Positions 4,574 through 9,145 of a stretch of DNA of 9,145 nucleotides are shown in pieces. A model generated the notes under the pieces. The model did not search any database and was not told where the DNA came from. It saw nothing but the letters and a program-made list of their open reading frames with translations. Made by a program: the position numbers and the translations under genes. The DNA lies in contig JAAVIG010000051.1 in the NCBI GenBank assembly GCA_014796735.1, positions 1 to 9,145 of the forward strand, in the 5' to 3' direction. The stretch is from Oscillospiraceae bacterium (GTDB lineage: Bacteria > Bacillota > Clostridia > Oscillospirales > Ruminococcaceae). How positions within the stretch are numbered: the first letter of the stretch is position 1; the number at the start of each line of letters is the position of its first letter.

Positions 4574-5980
4574 TTTTTTCCTTTTTTGCTTTTTATGCTG
4601 CCTGTGTATCTCCTTCGCCGCGTGATACCTCGCCTTTGCCGACTTTTCTGCTTTACGGCGGGCAATTCTTTCTTCCTTTGTTACCCGCTTTGCCTTAACG
4701 GTGACCCTGCGCTTGGGACGCGAGCCTTTTTTGGTAAAAGCGGGCTCGCCGTACTGTGCCTTATACGCTTTTTTAACGCTTCGCGGCGATTTTTTGTACA
4801 TCTGCTTCAGCTTGTATTCCTTTATTGCGTCATCATAAATAACAAGCAGCTTTTCGGCGATAGTCTGCGCTCCCGAGGAAACAATGGAGTTTCTCGCCTG
4901 TTCCTTAAGCTTTTCCAGTTCATTAAAGGAAAGGGATTTCAAGTGTCTCATGCGGTCGTACATCTCGTCTGCGTTTCTGAAATAGTACCCGCTTACCCCC
5001 TCCTCTATCTGATCGGCGTTCAGCTCGTCCAGTATGGTAAGAACGGGCATGCCCGTAGCCATTCCCTCCATCATGGAAATAGAGTGGCACTCGGTAAGGG
5101 AAGCTGTGATATAGCAGTCGCAACAGGCGTAATAAGGGGGAATGTCCTTATGCTCCACCCTATCGGTAAACCTTACCGTATCGGTGATCCCAAGCTTCTT
5201 CGCGTCCTCCATGAATTCCTCCAGCTGAGGGCCGCCGCCGATAAGCAGAAGCTTCATTCCGTCCTCACGCTTTACGTTTTTCGCCCAGAACTCCAGCAGG
5301 GTCTCTATGTTTTTCTCCTGCCCCATGCGTCCGCAAAAGCAGAATACCAGATCGCTGTCGTCAAAACCGTATTTTTCACGTATCTCCTTTACCTTTTCCT
5401 TTGAAACAGTGTGTCTGTTGAACACCTCCACCTCGACGGAATTGGGGATAACGGTAACGGGCTTGTCCACATGGCAGCGCTTAAAGTATTCCTCCACCTT
5501 TTTTGAAGGCCCCGTCACCGCGCTGGCGGAATCGGCAAGTATCTTGGCGTACCTATGGCTTGCCGAGGTCAATATCTTGGAAAAAAACTCGTTGTTTGCA
5601 ACGTAATAAACGTAATCGTCATACATGGTGTGCATCGTGTACACCAAAGGCACCTTAAGCGTTCTGGCGATCAGAACACCCGACAGTCCTATTCCGAACT
5701 CATTGTGGATATGGATAATATCGGGGTTAAAATCCTTTATCATTCGCAATCTGTCCGCGCTTAAGGGGGATGCTACGTCGTAGCCGTATATTTTTTTCAA
5801 ATTTACCGCGGGACAATACATGATGTCCTTAGACACCTGCGTTTTTTCGACTCCCGAATCGGCGGTAACTATCACAACCTTGTGACCCAAAAGCTCCAAA
5901 CCCTCTTTTAAGGTTTTAACGTGGGTCACCACCCCGTTTACCGCGGGTAAATATGTTTCCGTAAAGATCGCAACTCTCAT
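4571..5980 (-). CDS. GT4-family glycosyltransferase, diacylglycerol glucosyltransferase-like, with basic C-terminal tail
   Basis: A 469-residue GT-B-fold retaining glycosyltransferase. The N-terminal domain starts with the glycine-rich acceptor loop ETYLPAVNGVVTH (8-20) and includes DIIHIHNEFG (87-96). The C-terminal domain has CGRMGQEKN (216-224), LLIGGGP (245-251) and the donor-site E-x7-E (E297 and E305 in ECHSISMMEG). The pattern fits enzymes that move glucose or galactose from a UDP-sugar to diacylglycerol at the inner membrane face, but the acceptor is not certain. Residues about 385-469 form an unusual K/R-rich tail (ending HKKQKRKK) that may bind acidic lipid. ATG at 5980 has AGGAG 6 nt upstream. 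Its own promoter lies at 6128-6156 and a repeat element occupies its leader. The antiporter gene follows. Confidence 0.88.
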   Translation of the reverse strand: MRVAIFTETYLPAVNGVVTHVKTLKEGLELLGHKVVIVTADSGVEKTQVSKDIMYCPAVNLKKIYGYDVASPLSADRLRMIKDFNPDIIHIHNEFGIGLSGVLIARTLKVPLVYTMHTMYDDYVYYVANNEFFSKILTSASHRYAKILADSASAVTGPSKKVEEYFKRCHVDKPVTVIPNSVEVEVFNRHTVSKEKVKEIREKYGFDDSDLVFCFCGRMGQEKNIETLLEFWAKNVKREDGMKLLLIGGGPQLEEFMEDAKKLGITDTVRFTDRVEHKDIPPYYACCDCYITASLTECHSISMMEGMATGMPVLTILDELNADQIEEGVSGYYFRNADEMYDRMRHLKSLSFNELEKLKEQARNSIVSSGAQTIAEKLLVIYDDAIKEYKLKQMYKKSPRSVKKAYKAQYGEPAFTKKGSRPKRRVTVKAKRVTKEERIARRKAEKSAKARYHAAKEIHRQHKKQKRKK

Positions 5981-6027
5981 GTCCTGCTCCTGTTATTTCC
6001 AAGGGTTCTTTTCTGTTTTTATATATT

Positions 6028-6123
6028 TAATACTAATCCCTTTTAAAACTGTGGGATTAGTGCTTTGTGCGATCCCTTTTTAAACTGTGGGTATTACGTC
6101 AGTTTAAAAAGGGATTGGTATTA
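6028..6123 (+). repeat. Double-hairpin repeat element in the GT4 leader
   Basis: The ends are TAATACTAAT (6028-6037) and ATTGGTATTA (6114-6123). Stem A is CTAATCCC (6033-6040) with GGGATTAG (6053-6060). The linker ATTAGTGCTTTGTGCG resembles the family linker. Stem B is a perfect 16-bp repeat, 6072-6087 with 6100-6115, around TGGGTATTACGT. The left arm of stem A repeats the left arm of stem B (ATCCCTTTTAAAACTGTGGG against ATCCCTTTTTAAACTGTGGG). It lies in the predicted 5' leader of the minus-strand GT4 transcript. Confidence 0.85.
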
Positions 6124-6127
6124 TATA

Positions 6128-6156
6128 ATTGTACACCATTTCGGAAAAAATATCAA
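6128..6156 (-). promoter_or_regulatory. Sigma-A-type promoter for the GT4 gene
   Basis: On the minus strand TTGATA (6156-6151) and TACAAT (6133-6128) are exactly 17 bp apart. Transcription would start near 6121, at the edge of the repeat element, and give a leader of about 140 nt. Confidence 0.65.
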
Positions 6157-6191
6157 TAGGTTACGGGAAGTTTGAATTTTTTTATTTGACA

Positions 6192-6258
6192 AAATATACA
6201 CTATAAACACTATTAACCAATTAAAAAGCCATTTGATAACCTTTTAATTGGTTAATAG
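6192..6258 (-). repeat. Partial double-hairpin element beyond the GH13 gene
   Basis: A perfect 17-bp stem joins 6210-6226 and 6242-6258 (CTATTAACCAATTAAAA). Read on the minus strand it is followed by AATAGTGTTTATAGTGTA, a diverged form of the family linker AATAGTGCTTTGGGTGTAA, and its loop ends in AAATGGC as in the copy at 1-34. Stem B and the right end are not recognisable. It begins 8 nt after the GH13 stop. No U-tract follows, so a terminator role is doubtful. Confidence 0.65.
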
Positions 6259-6266
6259 CAATGCTG

Positions 6267-8168
6267 TCAGCGGACAGTCACCAGAACAACCTCATAATCA
6301 TAAGGCGAAACATGCAGCTTTCCGCGTGTTCTGTCGCTTTCATGTCTCATAATATTAAAGCTCTTGCATTCGCCAAGTGTTTCATGCAACAAAAAGTTTT
6401 TAGACTTATGGGACTTGTTCAGATAAATCACGGCTGCTTCTCCCGCTTCAATATCCTCACGTCTGAAAATACAGTATTCGGGAGTGACCTCGATAAACTT
6501 CATTGTACCCTTTGCAAAAGCTTTGCTTGAAGCGCGGATACGCCCAAGCTCCGCCGTAAAGTCGATAAGTCCTTTGTCCTCCTCGCCCCACGGGTAAGTA
6601 CGTCTGTTAAAGGGATCCTTGTAGCCCTCCTGTCCCGCTTCATCGGCGTAATAGATACAGGGTACGCCGGGAAGGAAGAATTGCAGCACCATTGCGCATT
6701 TCATCAGCGCAACGCCGTAAACGTACTGCTGCGGCGACAGCTTATGCTCCGCCTGCCACCACCTGTCATTCCAGCCCATGTCGTCCCCGGCAAGCCTTGT
6801 TATGGCTCTTTCGGTGTCGTGAGTGGAAAGGAAATTCATTAAAATATCAACGCAGGGCTTGGGATAGTGCTCGATTATTGTCATTACACCGTCCTTAAGA
6901 GGCTGGGGATCGGAGTACTTTACGTAATTAAGTATACATTCTCTGAAAGGGTAGTTCATAACGCTGTCAAGCTGTTTTCCGTTAAGATAGCGGCGGCGCA
7001 CACCGTAGCTTTCCTTGTTTGACGCGTCCTCCCATACCTCGCCGAAAATAACCTTATCATCGCCCATTTTCTTAACGGCGATCCTTAAATTGTCGATAAA
7101 TTCGTCGGGCAGCTCGTCGGCAACGTCTAAACGCCATCCTGCCGCTCCCGCCTTTATCCACTTCTGCAAAATACCGCCGTCGCCGCAGATGTACTCGGTG
7201 TAGGATGGATTGTTTTCGTTGACGTTGGGAAGATTGGTGAAGCCCCACCAGCTTTCGTAGGTGTTGGGGTAATTGATAAAGCTGTACCAGTCGCGGTAAG
7301 GGCTTTCGGGGTCTCTGAACGCGCCTCTGTGATCGCCGTATCTGCCGAACTTGTTGAAGTAGATCGAGTCCGCTCCCGTGTGGCTGAACACGCCGTCAAG
7401 AATTATCTTTATCCCCATTTCATCGGCTTTTTGGCACAGCTCGGTAAATTCCTGCTCCGTACCCATAAGCATATCTATTTTTTCGTAGTTGGCTGTACTG
7501 TAACGATGGTTTTCGTGAGACTCAAAAATAGGATTGAAGTATATGCAGGTAACGCCTAAATTTCTAAGATAAGGCAGCTTCTCCTGTACGCCCTTTAAAT
7601 TGCCGCCGAAATAGTCGCTGTTGGTGACAATGCCCTTTTCATTGGGCTTCCATGCGGGCATATCGCTCCAATTTATATGAAGTTGTCTGTCAATGGGTAT
7701 CTGAGGCTCGTTTTCGGGATCGGGAGTGCCCTTGGCGAAGCGGTCGGGGAATATCTGGTACATAACGCCGCCCTTGAGCCATTCGGGAGTTGTCATTCCC
7801 TCGTCGTAAACGGTGAGCTGAAACAGCTCTCCCGAATCGAGGCCGCCCAAGGAAGCGCCCTGACGCTTTATATAACGCCGTCCGCCGTTGCTCACCAATG
7901 TGAAATAATAATGATGCAGTCCCGTATGCTCTGGTGTGTAGGTGCCTGTAAAAACGCAGAATCTCTCTCCGTCAACCTCTCTTATACCCTCGTTTTTAAG
8001 CACGGAAAACTTTTCCTTGAAGCCGGGGCGGAACATTACGATCGAACATTCGGTAACATGGTGGTCTACCGGAATATTAAGGCGGAAAACTATCTCGGTG
8101 TTTCTTTCCGCCGCCCCGAATGGGGATTTGTAGTAGCTGTCAAAGCAGTCATAAATAGGCATGCTCAT
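6267..8168 (-). CDS. GH13 alpha-amylase/neopullulanase-type glycoside hydrolase
   Basis: A 633-residue enzyme cleaving alpha-1,4 (perhaps also alpha-1,6) bonds of malto-oligosaccharides or related glucans. Residues 1 to about 122 form a CBM34-like beta domain typical of neopullulanase and cyclomaltodextrinase relatives. The catalytic barrel starts at GGVMYQIFPDRF (133-144). Conserved regions are DGVFSH (258-263), GWRLDVADE with nucleophile D348, GEVWED with acid/base E377, and STHDTE with D451. A C-terminal beta domain follows from about 550. No signal peptide is present, so it should act in the cytoplasm on imported oligosaccharides. ATG at 8168 has AGGAAAGGAAG about 9 nt upstream. It starts one nucleotide after the stop of the preceding membrane-protein gene, so translation is likely coupled. 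Exact subfamily and specificity cannot be settled from sequence alone. Confidence 0.93.
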   Translation of the reverse strand: MSMPIYDCFDSYYKSPFGAAERNTEIVFRLNIPVDHHVTECSIVMFRPGFKEKFSVLKNEGIREVDGERFCVFTGTYTPEHTGLHHYYFTLVSNGGRRYIKRQGASLGGLDSGELFQLTVYDEGMTTPEWLKGGVMYQIFPDRFAKGTPDPENEPQIPIDRQLHINWSDMPAWKPNEKGIVTNSDYFGGNLKGVQEKLPYLRNLGVTCIYFNPIFESHENHRYSTANYEKIDMLMGTEQEFTELCQKADEMGIKIILDGVFSHTGADSIYFNKFGRYGDHRGAFRDPESPYRDWYSFINYPNTYESWWGFTNLPNVNENNPSYTEYICGDGGILQKWIKAGAAGWRLDVADELPDEFIDNLRIAVKKMGDDKVIFGEVWEDASNKESYGVRRRYLNGKQLDSVMNYPFRECILNYVKYSDPQPLKDGVMTIIEHYPKPCVDILMNFLSTHDTERAITRLAGDDMGWNDRWWQAEHKLSPQQYVYGVALMKCAMVLQFFLPGVPCIYYADEAGQEGYKDPFNRRTYPWGEEDKGLIDFTAELGRIRASSKAFAKGTMKFIEVTPEYCIFRREDIEAGEAAVIYLNKSHKSKNFLLHETLGECKSFNIMRHESDRTRGKLHVSPYDYEVVLVTVR

Positions 8169-8169
8169 T

Positions 8170-8619
8170 TTATGAATCTTCCTTTCCTAAGAGTTTTTTA
8201 TTTGAAACGATATAGTATATTGCCGCGTAAATTGCAGGTGGAATAAACAAAAGCCATAGATAAAAGGCGTTTAAAATTCCCCAAGCTTCAAAGCCGTAAT
8301 ACCGCGCCCCATTGCCTATAAAGCCGAAATAGAGACCCGCAAAAAATACGTATATGTAAAAGAAAATTACGTAAAGGCCTATACTTATCAAAAGATACAG
8401 AAAAAATCGTGCAATACTGCGCGGCAAAGATATGTTTTCCTTCCGTCGTAAATATACGATATACGTTATTTCGTAAATAAAGGACGTCGCCGACAAAATG
8501 CCGAGGACGAACGCTCCAAGCTCCACAACAGGATATAACGTGGTAAAAACACTGAGATAGAGAAGAAACATTGAGTAGGAAAGAAAAGACAAAAGGTATA
8601 TCAAACCGAATTTTTTCAT
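8170..8619 (-). CDS. Small four-helix membrane protein, unknown function (paralog 2)
   Basis: I do not recognise this 149-residue family. Hydrophobic helices lie at about 6-28, 33-56, 70-98 and 115-139, with a short charged C-terminus (NKKLLGKEDS). Distinctive segments are YLRRKENISLPRSIARFFLY (55-74) after helix 2 and YYGFEAW (106-112) before helix 4. Both recur in the adjacent upstream gene, so the two are tandem paralogs. The start ATG (8619) overlaps the upstream stop as ATGA, with GGTGAGG just before it. The stop is followed by one base and then the GH13 ATG. The tight coupling suggests it is expressed with the amylase, but a shared function is inference only. Confidence 0.75.
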   Translation of the reverse strand: MKKFGLIYLLSFLSYSMFLLYLSVFTTLYPVVELGAFVLGILSATSFIYEITYIVYLRRKENISLPRSIARFFLYLLISIGLYVIFFYIYVFFAGLYFGFIGNGARYYGFEAWGILNAFYLWLLFIPPAIYAAIYYIVSNKKLLGKEDS

Positions 8620-8960
8620 TTTTCCTCACCGCCTTTTTGCTTTTTCCTCATTTTTATAAGATATGCCAAAGTATAAACAGCCGTGAAAATAACGATCCGA
8701 TAAGGCTTCAGATAGCTTCTGTTAAATTTTTCCCACGCTTCAAACCCATAATATACGTCGGGCGGACTTGACCAAGGGAAAAAAGCGTAAACCTTATACC
8801 CCGCAAAATAAAAGTAAATATAGCAGTCGATTATATAAACGCTTACGCCAAGAAAAAAATACAGAAAGAAAAGCGCAATGCTTTGTTTCAGCGATACATT
8901 TTCCTTTTTCCTCAAAAAAATCATATATGTAAGCTGATATATAAACGCCAATATTGCCAA
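8616..8960 (-). CDS. Small membrane protein paralog 1, 5'-truncated at a repeat element
   Basis: A paralog of the next gene: FLRKKENVSLKQSIALFFLY and YYGFEAW match its counterpart, and three hydrophobic helices remain. Coordinates give the longest frame with a recognised start codon, a TTG at 8960. The frame stays open to 9032 and would add YYPLFLFSSASIGYVIVNYETAGP (in two pieces: YYPLFLFSSASIG, YVIVNYETAGP). That aligns with helix 1 of the paralog (LLYLSVFTTLYPVVE) but has no ATG or GTG. The frame is cut by a TAG (9035-9033) inside the repeat element starting at 9028. The TTG has only a poor ribosome site. The gene probably lost its real start when the element arrived and is either a pseudogene or made as a shortened protein. 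Its end overlaps the next start by 4 bp. Confidence 0.55.
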   Translation of the reverse strand: MAILAFIYQLTYMIFLRKKENVSLKQSIALFFLYFFLGVSVYIIDCYIYFYFAGYKVYAFFPWSSPPDVYYGFEAWEKFNRSYLKPYRIVIFTAVYTLAYLIKMRKKQKGGEEK

Positions 8961-9027
8961 CGGTCCTGCCGTTTCATAATTAACAATAACATATCCGATT
9001 GAAGCAGAGGAGAATAGAAAAAGAGGA

Positions 9028-9145
9028 TAATACTATTATCCAATTAAAAACTTGAAAAAATGGTTTTAATTGGATAATAGTGCTTTGGGTGTAATATCCA
9101 TTTAAACTTTGATTTTATATTGTGTTTAAATGGATATTAGTATAA
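9028..9145 (+). repeat. Double-hairpin repeat element, best complete copy
   Basis: The left end is TAATACTATT (9028-9037). Stem A is a perfect 18-bp repeat, 9032-9049 with 9064-9081, with loop ACTTGAAAAAATGG. The linker AATAGTGCTTTGGGTGTAA (9076-9094) comes next. Stem B is a perfect 16-bp repeat, 9092-9107 with 9124-9139, with loop CTTTGATTTTATATTGT-like. The right end is ATTAGTATAA (9136-9145), so the copy ends exactly at the window edge. Stem A shares CCAATTAAAA with the partial copy at 6210-6258 but not with copy 1. Confidence 0.87.

Noticed and set aside
4565..5404. Plus-strand open frame of 279 codons
   Set aside because: It lies wholly antisense to the GT4 gene, has no family features, and starts inside the repeat end. 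It is a shadow of the real gene.
6210..6258. Intrinsic terminator of the GH13 gene
   Set aside because: The stem is perfect but AT-rich and no T-run follows it on the minus strand. The diverged repeat linker follows instead.
7677..8246. Plus-strand open frame of 189 codons
   Set aside because: It is antisense to the GH13 N-terminal region and the end of a membrane-protein gene, with no ribosome site or domain signal.

Overview
The window looks like chromosomal DNA from a low-to-mid-GC Gram-positive anaerobe of the Clostridia, most likely a gut Ruminococcus-like member of the Oscillospiraceae. This is an inference from strong AGGAG-type ribosome sites, sigma-A promoters with extended -10 boxes, and gene types common in that group: a VTC-domain protein, a soluble PocR chemoreceptor-like protein, a GT4 enzyme with a basic tail and an intracellular GH13. 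No RNA gene, transposase or CRISPR array was seen.

Layout: 1-173 holds a palindromic repeat. 159-917 (-) encodes a VTC/polyphosphate-polymerase-domain protein. 1266-1571 (+) is thioredoxin, with its own promoter and terminator. 1877-2659 (+) is a soluble PocR-MCP signalling protein with its own promoter. 2660-3367 has no gene; it holds a structured 3' region, a strong terminator and an array of hairpins. Everything after that is on the minus strand, read from high to low coordinates: two paralogous small membrane proteins (8616-8960 and 8170-8619) lead into a GH13 amylase/neopullulanase (6267-8168) with overlapping or 1-nt junctions. A separate promoter near 6140 then drives a GT4 glycosyltransferase (4571-5980), followed by a sodium/calcium-type antiporter (3368-4372).

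The most notable content is not protein coding. A family of double-hairpin elements sits at 1-119, 4382-4573, 6028-6123, 6192-6258 (partial, minus orientation) and 9028-9145. Members have near-identical ends (TWATACTAWT / ATTRGTATWA). The best-matching members also share a linker (ATTAGTGCTTWGGGTGTAA) and loops, but have almost unrelated, perfectly self-complementary stems. They lie tightly against genes. One spans exactly from a stop codon to the next ribosome site, one lies at the predicted transcript start of the GT4 gene, one lies just past the GH13 stop, and one appears to have removed the 5' end of a membrane-protein gene.

A second unusual region, 3045-3209, presents four perfect hairpins whose loops carry AGGAT or AAGGAT. 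This is the form recognised by CsrA-type RNA-binding proteins, and a plus-strand terminator lies downstream.

Functionally the protein genes suggest housekeeping redox (thioredoxin), cytoplasmic sensing (PocR-MCP), intracellular malto-oligosaccharide breakdown (GH13), glycolipid synthesis (GT4) and cation exchange. They do not form one pathway.
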